Source: an uncultured Dehalococcoidia bacterium
Lineage (GTDB): Bacteria > Chloroflexota > Dehalococcoidia > Lucifugimonadales > JADFKI01
Direction of reading: 5' to 3'
Assembly: GCA_958295865.1 (NCBI GenBank)
Contig: CATQHF010000005.1
Coordinates: 186,001-250,000, forward strand
DNA length: 64,000 bases
Shown here: piece after piece, positions 18,080-27,245 of the stretch
Layout of the letters: every line of letters starts with the position of its first letter
Position numbering within the stretch: position 1 is the stretch's first letter
Translations under genes and position numbers: made by a program
Notes under the pieces: model-generated
What the model saw: only the letters and a program-made list of their open reading frames with translations
The model's database searches: none
What the model was told of the DNA's origin: nothing

Positions 18080-18220
18080 TAGGTTGTGCGGACATTTGCG
18101 TCATTCCCGTGAAAACGGGAATCCAGAACCTCAGAATGCAGTCCCTTTCGTATATTATAGGCTATCTCAAAGCGCTGGATTCCTGCGAAAGCAGGAATGA
18201 CGAGATGGAAAGTCGAAACG
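18080..18220. repeat. MITE-like element, family A copy 1
   Basis: The left end TAGGTTGTGCGGACATTTGCG matches the left end of the copy at 40014-40091. Inside are two hairpins: CATTCCCGTGAAAACGGGAAT and GATTCCTGCGAAAGCAGGAAT. The copy at 33349-33518 has the same order. The right end (AAAGTCGAAACGACATTGAG) has diverged. Confidence 0.7.
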
Positions 18221-18236
18221 ACATTGAGGGACTGAC

Positions 18237-18437
18237 TTACATTTGGATTTTCTTTTCGCCTGATAGGTATGCTTGGGGTTCCTTTTGGAAGGCGCGGTTG
18301 CAGCCGGGGCCGCAGAAGTAGTAGGTTACGCCTTCATGCTCGTATGTGCCGCCGTTTGGCTTCTTCATGTCCACCTGCATGTCGCACACGGGGTCGGCAG
18401 CGAGATCGGGGGTTCGGTTGAATAGGTTGATTCGCAT
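18237..18437 (-). CDS. YHS-domain metal-binding protein
   Basis: The 66-residue protein starts after TAGGAG. It contains DPVCDMQVD and, after a short gap, YYFCGPGCNRAFQKEP, the YHS/TRASH-type metal-binding motif with its cysteines. It lies 18 bases downstream of a copper P-type ATPase gene on the same strand, so the two almost certainly form one unit. YHS domains often occur fused to CopA-type ATPases; here the domain is a separate protein and may act as a copper carrier or sensor for the pump. Confidence 0.85.
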   Translation of the reverse strand: MRINLFNRTPDLAADPVCDMQVDMKKPNGGTYEHEGVTYYFCGPGCNRAFQKEPQAYLSGEKKIQM

Positions 18438-18455
18438 CGTGGTCTCCTAACATTC

Positions 18456-20921
18456 TCATTTGAAACGGCGAAGGCGCAGGGAGTTGGTAAGGACGGTTAC
18501 GGAGCTTATCGCCATAGCAGCGGCGGCGAGTATGGGGTTCAGGAAGCCGTGCTCGCCCAAGATTGGCGCGAGTGCGCCGGGAACGCCTCCATTGGCGAAA
18601 ACGGGATAGAGGACGCCCGCGGCGATTGGGATGAGCGCGACATTGTAGGCGAATGCCCAGAAGAGGTTCTGCCGGATGGAGCGCATCGTCGCCCTGCTCA
18701 GGCGGATTGCCCTGGATATGGCGTGGAGGTCTGCGCCGACTAGCGTGATGTCCGCCGTCTCCGCGGCTATGTCAGCACCCGCGCCAATGGCGAAGCTCAC
18801 ATCCGCCTGCGCGAGGGCCGGGGTATCGTTGATGCCGTCGCCCACCATCGCCACCAGCCGCCCGTCCTCTTGCAGCGCGCTTATGTGCGCCGCCTTGTCG
18901 CCGGGCAGAACGCCCGCCACCACGCGGTCTATGCCGACTTGCCTTGCGACCGCTTGGGCAGTGCGCTCGTTGTCGCCCGTCAGCATTACGACCTCAAGCC
19001 CGTCTTGCTTCAGACGGCTCACGGCGTCCCGCGCTTCCGGTCGGACGGCATCGGCGACGGCGACTAGCCCGACAACATCGCCATCTGCCACGACGAAGAC
19101 GGGCGTACTGCCCTGCCCTGCCATCGCCTCCGCTTGGGTGTCATAGCCGTTCAGCCGGACGCCCTCGGCGCGCATCAGTGCCAGATTGCCAAGCAGAAGG
19201 AGGATGCCGTCGCAAGTCGCAGACACGCCGAAGCCGGGCAGCGCCTTGAAATCCTTGACACGCTCGAGAATCAGACCGCGCTCCGCGGCGGCGTCCGCGA
19301 TTGCTCTGCCCAAAGGGTGCTCTGAGCCGCGCTCAGCGGACGCCGCAAGCCGCAGCAGGTCGTCCGATGCCATGCCGTCGCTTACGACATCGGCAACGGA
19401 GGGTCTGCCCAGCGTGAGCGTGCCGGTCTTGTCGAGAACGACCGTCTGAACCTTGTGCGCGCGTTCGAGTGCCTCCGCGCTGCGGATTAGCACGCCGAAC
19501 TCTGCGCCCTTGCCCGTGCCTACCATTATCGCCGCCGGGGTCGCCAGCCCAAGCGCGCATGGGCATGCGATTATCAGCACCGCAACCGCCGTGAGGGTGG
19601 CATGGATATAGGAGGGGGATGGCCCAAGCGCCAGCCAGAACATGAAGGTCAGCGCCGCGACCGCGATGACCGCCGGCACAAAGTAGGCTGATATGGTATC
19701 CGCCAGTCGCTGCACGGGCGCTTTGGACGCCTGCGCCTCCTCGACAAGTCGAATAATCTGCGCGAGCATGGTGTTGCGCCCGACTTTGCTCACGCGGAAG
19801 GTGAAGCTGCCGGTGGTGTTAATCGTAGCGCCAAAGACCCGACTGCCGCGCGACTTGTCCACCGGCACGCTCTCGCCGGTGAGCATGGACTCGTCGACGG
19901 TGGACGCGCCGACAAGCACATCGCCGTCAACGGGGATGCGCTCGCCGGGCCGCACGACTACCTCATCGCCCACCTCAAGGTCGTCTATGGCGACCCGCGT
20001 CTCGATTCCGTCGCTTATAACCTGCGCGGTGGTTGGCTGCAAGCCCATCATGGCGCGGATAGCGCCGGATGCGCGCTGCTTCGCTCGCGCCTCGAGGTAC
20101 TTGCCTAGCAGCACCAAGCCGATGATCGCGGTCGATGTGTCGAAGTAGGTAGCAGTGTCCGCGCTGCTGAAGAAGAAACTGCCGCCCAGAAAGACTACCG
20201 CGACGCTGTAAAAGTAGGCGACGGATGTGCCGACCGCAATCAGCGTGTTCATGTTGCTGGTGCGATGCTTGAGCGCGCCCCATGCGCCGTGGTAGAACTG
20301 CCGCCCTGCCCAGAATTGAACGGGCGTGGCTAGGATGAGCAGGATGTAATCCAAGCGGAACGGTAGCGGGTCGCCAATAGCGGGGATGAACATCAGCGCC
20401 ATGATGATGGCGGACACGGGGAGACTGAAGGCGAGCTTACGGCGCAATACGGTAATATCGCGTGGAGTCGCCGCGTCGTCCCGCTCGTCAACGATGCTGA
20501 TGAGCGAATAGCCGGCGTCCTCGACGGCGTGGCGCATATCGGATACGGCAGCGAGTCCGGGGATGTACTCGACGGCGGCGCGCTCGGTGGCGAGATTGAC
20601 GCCGGCAGCCACCACGCCGTCGACGCCCGCGAGCGAGTTCTCGATGTGGCTGACGCATGCGGCGCAAGTCATGCCGCCGACGGCAAGCGTAACCTTTTCG
20701 GTGGCGACGCCGTAGCCCGCATCTTCTACGGCATAGAGAAGGGCATCCAAGGGCGGGGCATCGCCAAGCAACGCAACGGTAGCCTTCTCGGAGGCGAGGC
20801 TGACGCTGACTTCGGCGATGCCGGGTATGTCTTCCAACGCCTGCGACACATGACTGACGCATGCGGCGCAGGTCATCCCGGTAATCGGGACTACGATGCG
20901 GTCTCTGGTGTCAAGGGTCAT
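18456..20921 (-). CDS. copA: Copper-translocating P1B-type ATPase
   Basis: The 821-residue protein has two N-terminal heavy-metal-associated domains, each with [10 protein letters not shown] (CxxC near residues 18-21 and about 90). Membrane segments follow, then [10 protein letters not shown] in the actuator domain, the CPC transmembrane motif ([12 protein letters not shown]), the phosphorylation site DKTGTLT, the HP motif (GSEHPLG) and the [12 protein letters not shown] hinge. These features define a CopA-class exporter that pumps Cu(I) out of the cytoplasm using ATP. It is transcribed with the small YHS protein downstream. No CsoR or CueR regulator gene is next to it. Confidence 0.95.
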   Translation of the reverse strand: MTLDTRDRIVVPITGMTCAACVSHVSQALEDIPGIAEVSVSLASEKATVALLGDAPPLDALLYAVEDAGYGVATEKVTLAVGGMTCAACVSHIENSLAGVDGVVAAGVNLATERAAVEYIPGLAAVSDMRHAVEDAGYSLISIVDERDDAATPRDITVLRRKLAFSLPVSAIIMALMFIPAIGDPLPFRLDYILLILATPVQFWAGRQFYHGAWGALKHRTSNMNTLIAVGTSVAYFYSVAVVFLGGSFFFSSADTATYFDTSTAIIGLVLLGKYLEARAKQRASGAIRAMMGLQPTTAQVISDGIETRVAIDDLEVGDEVVVRPGERIPVDGDVLVGASTVDESMLTGESVPVDKSRGSRVFGATINTTGSFTFRVSKVGRNTMLAQIIRLVEEAQASKAPVQRLADTISAYFVPAVIAVAALTFMFWLALGPSPSYIHATLTAVAVLIIACPCALGLATPAAIMVGTGKGAEFGVLIRSAEALERAHKVQTVVLDKTGTLTLGRPSVADVVSDGMASDDLLRLAASAERGSEHPLGRAIADAAAERGLILERVKDFKALPGFGVSATCDGILLLLGNLALMRAEGVRLNGYDTQAEAMAGQGSTPVFVVADGDVVGLVAVADAVRPEARDAVSRLKQDGLEVVMLTGDNERTAQAVARQVGIDRVVAGVLPGDKAAHISALQEDGRLVAMVGDGINDTPALAQADVSFAIGAGADIAAETADITLVGADLHAISRAIRLSRATMRSIRQNLFWAFAYNVALIPIAAGVLYPVFANGGVPGALAPILGEHGFLNPILAAAAMAISSVTVLTNSLRLRRFK

Positions 20922-21028
20922 CGGGCTGTCTTTGGGTGCGGGGGTCTATGTCTGGTTGCGCTTGTATTGATTATCGCACCAAAGACGCCCGTATGCCAGA
21001 GCGGACGCCGCCGGGATGTATAGGATTT

Positions 21029-21064
21029 CCCTTCCCTAACCCCGGTTGCAGGGTCAGGGAAGGG
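21029..21064. repeat. Palindromic intergenic repeat, family C copy 2
   Basis: CCCTTCCCTAACCC pairs with GGGTCAGGGAAGGG around a short loop. It lies between the lexA stop and the copA start. It could end lexA transcription, but no U-run follows on the minus strand. Confidence 0.5.
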
Positions 21065-21075
21065 AGCTTATGGGG

Positions 21076-21726
21076 CTAGAACGAGCGGATTACGCCCACG
21101 ACGCGACCGCGGACGAGAACGTTCTCGGCTGCGACGCGGATAGGCTCCATGCTGGGGTTCTCGGGCTGCAAGCGCACGACATCGCCCTCGAGGAAGAAAC
21201 GCTTGAGTGTAACCTCTTCGCGGTCCTTAATCTCGGCAGCCACCATGTCGCCTCTGTTCGGAATGTCCAGGGGCTGCATGATAACCAGGTCGCCGTCTGC
21301 GATGAAGGCGTCAATCATGGAGTCGCCCTTGACGCGCAAGCCATAGGCGTTTTCCTTGCCGCTGATCATCGTGCTAGGCACATCGATCGACTCGAACTCG
21401 TCCGAGTGTCGGGACGCGACGGATGGGATGTGCAGAGGCTCGCCCGCCGCGATGCTGCCGTAGATGGGGATTGTGGCGACATTGGTGCGCGCGGCGGCGT
21501 GCTCGCCCAGCAGTTCGATGCCGCGCGAAACCTCCGGCAGGCGGCGCAGGTAGCCGTGCCGCTGCAAGATGTGCAGGTTGTAGTCGACGACAGAGGTCGA
21601 GCTTATCTCGCAGCCCGCCTGGATGTCGCGCACCGTTGGCGGGAACTGGTGATTACGCATGAACTCCTTGATGAACTCCAGGATGCGACTCTGGCGGTCG
21701 GACAATTTTCGCTGATGAGTGGTCAT
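21076..21726 (-). CDS. lexA: LexA SOS repressor
   Basis: The 216-residue protein has an N-terminal winged-helix domain (LSDRQSRILEFIKEF, PPTVRDIQ) and a C-terminal S24 self-cleaving domain. The Ala-Gly cleavage bond is A94-G95 in SIAAGEPL, the nucleophile is Ser136 (KGDSMIDA) and the general-base Lys is K175 (VTLKRFF). It represses DNA-damage genes and is inactivated by RecA-stimulated autocleavage. The start follows AGAGGAGG. Its own promoter contains a palindrome (21797-21811) that could be the operator. It is slightly longer than E. coli LexA because of a longer linker. Confidence 0.95.
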   Translation of the reverse strand: MTTHQRKLSDRQSRILEFIKEFMRNHQFPPTVRDIQAGCEISSTSVVDYNLHILQRHGYLRRLPEVSRGIELLGEHAAARTNVATIPIYGSIAAGEPLHIPSVASRHSDEFESIDVPSTMISGKENAYGLRVKGDSMIDAFIADGDLVIMQPLDIPNRGDMVAAEIKDREEVTLKRFFLEGDVVRLQPENPSMEPIRVAAENVLVRGRVVGVIRSF

Positions 21727-21794
21727 ATTTTCCTCCTCTAAACTTGTGCAACCATACGAACGAAGATACCCCTAAGGGACTAACTAATGTTCGC

Positions 21795-21824
21795 AGTCTA
21801 ACAGGGTTAGAACGCAAGTGTCAA
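21795..21824 (-). promoter_or_regulatory. lexA promoter with candidate LexA operator
   Basis: On the minus strand there is a -35 TTGACA (21819-21824), an 18-base spacer and a -10 TAGACT (21795-21800). A palindrome TCTAAC-CCT-GTTAGA (21797-21811) overlaps the spacer and the -10. Its position fits autoregulation by LexA. Operator identity is inference. Confidence 0.5.
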
Positions 21825-21832
21825 GTCTTCGG

Positions 21833-21950
21833 TGAAAATTGCATAACAGAATTGCAATCGTGGAGCGTCTCCAATTTTCGGATACCCGCGAAAGCGGGAA
21901 TGACGGGCGGACGGGCGCGAAAATCTTATGCAATCTTCTTGAAAAATTGG
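21833..21950. repeat. Dispersed repeat, family D copy 1
   Basis: It runs from GAAAATTGCATAACAG to TTATGCAATCTTCTTGAAAA and contains an internal CCCGCGAAAGCGGGAATGACGG hairpin. The copy at 54781-54898 has the same ends and core. It occupies the 406-base gap between lexA and the ABC binding-protein gene. Confidence 0.7.
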
Positions 21951-21969
21951 ATGGATGACAGGATTTTGT

Positions 21970-22006
21970 CCCCTCATTCTACCCCCTCTCCCTATGGGAG
22001 AGGGGA
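21970..22006. repeat. Palindromic intergenic repeat, family C copy 3
   Basis: CCCCTCTCCC-TAT-GGGAGAGGGG is a perfect hairpin preceded by CCCCTCATTCTA. It is the same type of element as at 18041-18078 and 21029-21064. Confidence 0.6.
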
Positions 22007-22132
22007 GTCTTGCCGCGCGGTCTTGACTTTGTTGCGAATGTTGGCTTAAAGTTCACGCAATCTTGACCCGCCAAGCCGCTCGGGTATTGGCGATTGGACG
22101 GAAAACACCATTGGAGAGGGGAGAGGTCAACT

Positions 22133-23998
22133 ATGATGACGCTAAGGGCATCGATTATCGCTGTGGTCGCGCTGATGCTGGCGGCTATCGCGCTGGCGTG
22201 CAGTTCCGCGCCGACGCAAGCGCCGGTAGCGGCGCCGGCTCCTCAAGCGCCCGCACAAGCCGCGCCCGCGCCGGCGGCAGCGGCACAACCGGCGCAGCAG
22301 CCGGCCGCGCCCAGAGCGCCCGCGCCGGCCGCTCCCGCGCAGCAGGCGTTCCAGTCGCCGGCGCTGCCCGCGCCGGCGCAGCCCATCGCACAGCCGACAA
22401 AGACTGCCGCGCGCAGCGCGCCCGCGCCAGCCGCGATGACAAGCGCCGATGGCGTCAGGCGCGGCGGACATCTCATCTGGGGCGTGGGCCCGCGAGTGTT
22501 CCCGCCCAAGTGGGATATGACACAGGCGGGCGTGTGGCACTTCACCGAGCATTTCAACAGGCATTACAGCGGCATATTGCAGTTCAACCCGCGCAACGGC
22601 ATCGATGTCATACCGGACCTCGGGGACAGCTGGGAGTTCGCGGACTCCGTCGACGAGATTACCGTGAACCTTGTCGAGGGCGTGAAGTGGCATGACGGCA
22701 ACCCGCTCACGGTGGAGGACATATCCTATACGCTCGACCGCTGGGCGAACCCGCCCGAGGGCATACCGCAGCCGCGCGTCGGGGGCTTCAAGAACATCGC
22801 GGGCACCGAGAAGATAGACGACACTACCTTCAAGGTGTCGCTCAAGCAGCCGAGCGCGGACTTTCTGCTAGACCTCGCGGACGCTTGGCACATCATGCTG
22901 CCCAAGCACATCGTTGAGATGGAGGGCGGCATCAACTCACCGGAGCGGCTGATTGGCACCGGCTCGTTCCGCGTCAAGGACACGGAGCGCGACAGCTTCG
23001 TGCTCTCTGAGGCGAACCCGGACTACTTCCGCAACGCGCCCGACGGCTCGCCCTATCCGTATCTCGACTTGGTTACGACCGTCCAGTTCACCGACTGGGA
23101 CACGCAGGCGGCGGCGCTGGCGACGGGGCGCATAGACCTCGCCGCGCCGATGAACTTGGCGAAGGCTTGGGGCGTGAAAAAATCGCTTGGCGACCGCGTG
23201 GTGCTGGAGTCGGCGTTCAGCCCGGGCGTGATGTACATCTCGATGAACGGCGAGAAGCCACCATTCGACGACATTCGCGCGCGCAAGGCGCTGTATCTGG
23301 CGGTTCATCGCGCGCCGATACAGGCGACGCTGTCAACGCCAATCGCGGAGCTGCCCGCGAACTTCGTGCAGGTGAGCTACCTCGGCACGGCAGACCCTAA
23401 CCTGAGCGAAGTGCAGAGCTACTACGGCTATGAACCCGCCACACGCGAGGCGGCGCTCGAAGAGGCCAAGCGGCTGTTCGCCGAGGTCGGCGTTACGGAG
23501 TTCACCGCCAACGCGGGCATCACGGGCGCAAACAACGACAGCGCGCAGATTATCGTTCAGCAGCTCGAAGACATCGGCATCAAGATGAACATCGAGACCT
23601 TTGAGACCGCGCCACTGCGCGCGCTGGGTCAGGATGGCAACTACGAGGTGATGTTCGACAGCCACGCGGTCGCTATGGCGAACCCGGTGAACTTCATAGA
23701 CCTGTTCTATATGCCGGGCGCGGGCGCGTTCTACCACAACGCGCAGCCGCCGCAGGAGTTCCTGGACAAGGTGAGTGAGATTAAGCGCACCTTCCCCGGA
23801 CCCGAACGCAACCAGCAGTTCAAGGATCTGGACACCATCCTGCGCGAGCAGTGGATCCCCAAGGTGCCGACGCTGCGATTCAACGAGTACAAGTTGGCGT
23901 ACCCCTATGTGAACAACTGGGATCCGATACCCGCTATGAAGTTCATCCAGACACGGATTTATGATGTGTGGCTGAGCGAGGGCGCGCCGCAGAGATAA
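22133..23998 (+). CDS. ABC transporter substrate-binding lipoprotein, peptide/nickel (SBP_bac_5) family
   Basis: The ATG at 22133 follows GGGGAGAGG; an earlier in-frame ATG at 22094 lacks a signal. The 621-residue product starts with a signal segment ending ALACSS (probable lipidated Cys near residue 23). A low-complexity Ala/Pro/Gln linker of about 80 residues follows, then the family-5 extracellular solute-binding domain: DLGDSWEF, VKWHDGNPLTVEDISYTLDR and LNEVGV-type lobes. It would capture oligopeptides or a similar solute outside the membrane for the permeases at 24437-26453. No ATPase genes follow in the window. Confidence 0.85.
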   Translation: MMTLRASIIAVVALMLAAIALACSSAPTQAPVAAPAPQAPAQAAPAPAAAAQPAQQPAAPRAPAPAAPAQQAFQSPALPAPAQPIAQPTKTAARSAPAPAAMTSADGVRRGGHLIWGVGPRVFPPKWDMTQAGVWHFTEHFNRHYSGILQFNPRNGIDVIPDLGDSWEFADSVDEITVNLVEGVKWHDGNPLTVEDISYTLDRWANPPEGIPQPRVGGFKNIAGTEKIDDTTFKVSLKQPSADFLLDLADAWHIMLPKHIVEMEGGINSPERLIGTGSFRVKDTERDSFVLSEANPDYFRNAPDGSPYPYLDLVTTVQFTDWDTQAAALATGRIDLAAPMNLAKAWGVKKSLGDRVVLESAFSPGVMYISMNGEKPPFDDIRARKALYLAVHRAPIQATLSTPIAELPANFVQVSYLGTADPNLSEVQSYYGYEPATREAALEEAKRLFAEVGVTEFTANAGITGANNDSAQIIVQQLEDIGIKMNIETFETAPLRALGQDGNYEVMFDSHAVAMANPVNFIDLFYMPGAGAFYHNAQPPQEFLDKVSEIKRTFPGPERNQQFKDLDTILREQWIPKVPTLRFNEYKLAYPYVNNWDPIPAMKFIQTRIYDVWLSEGAPQR

Positions 23999-24017
23999 GA
24001 GTACGCTCACAAATAGA

Positions 24018-24050
24018 AGCGGGGGCAAGCGAAACTTGCCCCCGCTTTGC
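24018..24050 (+). terminator. Rho-independent terminator after the binding-protein gene
   Basis: AGCGGGGGCAAG pairs perfectly with CTTGCCCCCGCT around a CGAAA loop, followed by TTGCAAA. It lies 20 bases after the stop and also ends the convergent small gene from the other side. Confidence 0.7.
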
Positions 24051-24071
24051 AAACCTCAACTCAGGGATGTC

Positions 24072-24257
24072 CTATCCCAAGAACCTCATGATTGCAATTG
24101 TTAGTCCCGAAATGAGCGCCATGAACACTACAAGCTTGAGCAGCAGACGGTTCTCCATCGCCTCTAGCTTGCCTTCAAGCCTCTTAATATCCGCTTTGGC
24201 AGCAAGATGTCCGTAAGCGCCTTCCGGCTTGCCGACTCGCTCCACTGCCATTGTCAT
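24072..24257 (-). CDS. Small coiled-coil protein with C-terminal membrane anchor
   Basis: The 61-residue product has a helical, charged middle (KADIKRLEGKLEAMENRLLLK) and one C-terminal transmembrane helix (LVVFMALISGLTIAIMRFL), a layout like short DUF1640-type proteins. The ATG at 24257 is chosen as the more compact start; the frame is open to 24335. It lies between the ABC binding protein and its permease genes but on the opposite strand. Function unknown. Confidence 0.5.
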   Translation of the reverse strand: MTMAVERVGKPEGAYGHLAAKADIKRLEGKLEAMENRLLLKLVVFMALISGLTIAIMRFLG

Positions 24258-24436
24258 ATCAAACTGCCTTTTATTCCGAATAGCAATCGTATGTCGCACT
24301 ACTGACACTAGCACACTTTCCCGAATTGCGCTCAATCTCCACGCTCTTCTAGCATGAGCCGGTTCAAAGCGAAGGGCATTGGCGCTCTAATCACGGCGAC
24401 TTGCTCGAATAAAATCCCGGAAAGGAAGCTTCACCC

Positions 24437-25390
24437 GTGTGGAAATATACCGTCCGGCGGCTGCTCCTCATAATCCCGACGCTGTTCTTGCTTGCCACGA
24501 TACTGTTCTTCATGCTGCGCGTGCTGCCGGGCGACGAGGCGCTGTTCATCACATCGGGCGAGGAGTCGGTAGCCTCAGTGGAGGACATCGAGAAGCTGCG
24601 CGAGGCGTGGGGGCTTAACGACCCGCTGTATGTGCAGTATTGGCGCTGGCTCAAGGGCGCGCTGCGGGGCGACCTGGGCTATTCGCGCTACGCGGACCGC
24701 CCGGTGGTGGACGCGCTGGCGGGCAAGATAGAGGTTACGGCGACGCTGGCGTTCCTGTCGGTGGTTATTGCGCTCGCGTGGTCGCTGCCGCTGGGCATTA
24801 TGTCGGCATTGTGGCGCGGAAGCTGGCTCGACCAGACGATAAGGGTGGTAACGGCGGCGGGCATTGCGATGCCCAACTTCTGGGTCGCCATACTGATGCT
24901 GCTGTTCCTCGTCAAGTTCTTCAACTGGATTCCGCCCGTCCAGCATGTGAGCATATTCGAAGAGCCGATAACCGCGCTGAAGCGGCTGATATTTCCCGCG
25001 CTGGTGATAGGCTTCCGCTCCGCGTCCACCATAAGCAGGATGACGCGCTCCACGATGCTGGAGGTAATCGGCGACGACTACATCCGCACCGCGCGAGCGA
25101 AAGGGCTGGGGCCTTGGGTGGTAACACTGCGCCACGCGCTCGGCAACGCCATCATACCCGTGCTCACTATGGCGGGGCTGCTGGTTGCCGCGCTGATGGA
25201 CGGCGCAGTGATAATCGAGCGCATATTCACGCTGCCGGGGCTGGGACAGCAGATTGTGGATGCCACCAGCGCGCGCGACTTCGTCATGGTGCAGGGCATC
25301 GTGCTGATACTCGCGCTGTTCATGATGCTTTGGATTTTGGTCATCGACCTGCTGTATGCGTGGCTGGATCCGCGTATCCGCTACGAATAG
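24437..25390 (+). CDS. ABC transporter permease, DppB/OppB family
   Basis: The 317-residue protein starts at GTG 24437 after GGAAAGGAAG. It has about six membrane helices, the N-terminal DppB-type segment (RRLLLIIPTLFLLATILFFMLR followed by LPGDEAL) and the cytoplasmic EAA loop ARAKGLGPWVVTLRHALGNAIIPVLT. It forms the inner-membrane channel with the DppC-like protein downstream. The upstream SBP_bac_5 lipoprotein is the likely partner. Confidence 0.9.
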   Translation: MWKYTVRRLLLIIPTLFLLATILFFMLRVLPGDEALFITSGEESVASVEDIEKLREAWGLNDPLYVQYWRWLKGALRGDLGYSRYADRPVVDALAGKIEVTATLAFLSVVIALAWSLPLGIMSALWRGSWLDQTIRVVTAAGIAMPNFWVAILMLLFLVKFFNWIPPVQHVSIFEEPITALKRLIFPALVIGFRSASTISRMTRSTMLEVIGDDYIRTARAKGLGPWVVTLRHALGNAIIPVLTMAGLLVAALMDGAVIIERIFTLPGLGQQIVDATSARDFVMVQGIVLILALFMMLWILVIDLLYAWLDPRIRYE

Positions 25391-25452
25391 ATTTCCCTGA
25401 GCGCGCAGGGATAGCGTAGCCTTTCGGAAGGTTTCGCCTTGCTAACGCATCG

Positions 25453-25513
25453 GATTTCCGCTCACGCGGGAATGACGAGTAACATAATCGGCGGCATCTG
25501 AACGGAAACGCCA
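25453..25513. repeat. Partial repeat related to families B/D
   Basis: TTTCCGCTCACGCGGGAATGACGAG is followed by ATCTGAACGGAAACGCCACC, the latter close to the reverse complement of the family B arm (GCGTTTCC.TTCGGGTGGC). It lies between the two permease genes. Confidence 0.45.
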
Positions 25514-25532
25514 CCGACAGAGGAGGGGCAGC

Positions 25533-26453
25533 TTGCAAGAGAGCGCTACGGGGGTAATGCTGGAACGGGAGAGCGCGGCAGGCAAGCTCAGGCGCGTGGC
25601 GCGCGCGCTTGGCGAGTTCAGCCGCAGCCACCCCACCGGCGCGGCCGGCGGGCTTGCGCTGTTCATAATCATCGTCATGGTGCTGCTGGCGAACATCATC
25701 TCGCCGTTCAGATACGACAGGACGGTCGCGCGCCAACTGCTGCCGCCGCTCTCGGAGGCGACGCTGGAGGAAGGCACGCTCTGGATCGGCACCGACGAGC
25801 TTGGGCGCGATGTGGTGAGCCGCCTGCTGCACGGCGGGCGCGTGTCCATATTCGTGGGCATCATGGCGCCGCTGATTGGCGTCGCATTCGGCACGGTGCT
25901 CGGCATAGCGAGCGCGTACTTCGGCAAGATGTTCGACCTGCTAGTGCAGCGCTTGGTTGACACGGTGCTCATTCTTCCGGGCATCGTGGTCGCAATGACG
26001 ATAACGGTCGCGTTCGGGTTCACGGTGCCGGTGGTCATCATGGCGCTCGCCGTGAGCTACAGCGCGAGTTCGGTGCGCGTGGTGCGTTCGCGCGCGCTGA
26101 CGCTGAGCCGCATGCAGTATGTGGAGGCGGCGCGCGCCGTGGGAAGCTCCGATACGCGCATAATCTTCCGCCATCTCGTGCCAAACTCGCTTCCGGTGTC
26201 CATGGTGCTGATAGCGGTGAGCGTTGGGGCGGCGATCACGGCAGAGGCGGCGCTGAGCTTCCTGGGCATCGGCATACAGCCGCCCATCCCGTCGTGGGGC
26301 AACATGCTCACGCGGGCGCAGGTGAACTTCGACCTCGCGCCGCACATAGCGATTGCGCCGGGGATGGCGATAACCCTCGTGGTGCTGGCGGTCAACTTGT
26401 TTGGCGACTCGCTGCGCGATGTGCTGGATCCGAGGCTGCGGAATGTGCGATAG
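25533..26453 (+). CDS. ABC transporter permease, DppC/OppC family
   Basis: The 306-residue product starts at TTG 25533, directly after GAGGAGGGG. It shows an N-terminal OppC segment, one early membrane helix, then GTDELGRDVVSRLLHGGRVSIFVG, five more helices and the EAA loop AARAVGSSDTRIIFRHLVPNS. It pairs with the DppB-like permease. A 142-base gap with repeat sequence separates the two, but they should be one transcription unit. The energy-coupling ATPases are not in view. Confidence 0.9.
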   Translation: MQESATGVMLERESAAGKLRRVARALGEFSRSHPTGAAGGLALFIIIVMVLLANIISPFRYDRTVARQLLPPLSEATLEEGTLWIGTDELGRDVVSRLLHGGRVSIFVGIMAPLIGVAFGTVLGIASAYFGKMFDLLVQRLVDTVLILPGIVVAMTITVAFGFTVPVVIMALAVSYSASSVRVVRSRALTLSRMQYVEAARAVGSSDTRIIFRHLVPNSLPVSMVLIAVSVGAAITAEAALSFLGIGIQPPIPSWGNMLTRAQVNFDLAPHIAIAPGMAITLVVLAVNLFGDSLRDVLDPRLRNVR

Positions 26454-26498
26454 GGCGGCTATTTCTCAAGTAAGCGCAACCACTACGCAAGGGCGAAC

Positions 26499-27200
26499 AT
26501 GAACGCCAAAGGCAGACTGAACCTTCGGGAGATACCAGTTATCTTGTTGTTCTTTGCGCTGGTTCCAAATGCGGCATGCGGAGGCGAACAAGCGGCGGCG
26601 CGGCAATCGCCGGTGGACATTGCGGGATACACGGAAAGCGGCGCTCCGAGATTGGAGTTCGCATACGGCTGCGCTGCCGCCCACATAACCAACACCGGCA
26701 ACTTCATCAAGGTCGAGTACGAAGACGGCGGCGGCATACGCTTAGGAGGAAAGGCATATCGGCTCATAGAGGCGCATACGCACAACTCAAGCGAGCACAC
26801 CGTTGACGGCGAGCGTTTCGCGCTGGAGATGCACCTTGTACATCAGGGGGAAGCCGGCGAAATCGCGGTAGTGGGCATTCTGTATCGGCTGAACAAGGCG
26901 AACACAGCTATCCAAGCGATAATCGATGCCGCGCCAGCACAAGGCGAGGATGACACAGAGCCGCTTTCGCCGCTCGCGGCGTCCGACTACCTGCCCGCAA
27001 ATCACGGCTACTACGCCTATGAGGGTTCGCTGACAACGTCCCCATACACGGAAGGGGTTTCGTGGCTGGTGATGGCGGAAGCGCAAGAGATGTCGGCGGA
27101 ACAGGTGGCACAACTCGCGGCGCTAACGGGCGGCGGCACGAACAACCGCGCGGTTCAACCGCTCAACGGGCGTCAGATTACGGCTTATAAGGCGCGCTGA
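26499..27200 (+). CDS. Alpha-class carbonic anhydrase, exported
   Basis: The 233-residue protein has a signal segment (residues 12-27, possible lipobox Cys27) and then the alpha-CA fold. RQSPVDI is the usual start. The zinc ligands are H93 and H95 in EAHTHNSSEH and H112 in EMHLVHQ. YEGSLTTSPYTEGVSWLV replaces the common PPCTEG. The proton-shuttle position, normally TGH, is NTGNF, so His64 (human CA II numbering) is Asn. It hydrates CO2 in the periplasm or at the cell surface. It sits upstream of a sulfatase and two SulP transporters on the same strand. Confidence 0.9.
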   Translation: MNAKGRLNLREIPVILLFFALVPNAACGGEQAAARQSPVDIAGYTESGAPRLEFAYGCAAAHITNTGNFIKVEYEDGGGIRLGGKAYRLIEAHTHNSSEHTVDGERFALEMHLVHQGEAGEIAVVGILYRLNKANTAIQAIIDAAPAQGEDDTEPLSPLAASDYLPANHGYYAYEGSLTTSPYTEGVSWLVMAEAQEMSAEQVAQLAALTGGGTNNRAVQPLNGRQITAYKAR

Positions 27201-27245
27201 CGGGCGCGCGCCGAACATCAAAGAGGGCAAGCAGGAGATAAGAAA

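Noticed and set aside
18025..18321. 98-codon plus-strand open frame
   Set aside because: It runs through repeat hairpins into the antisense of the YHS gene.
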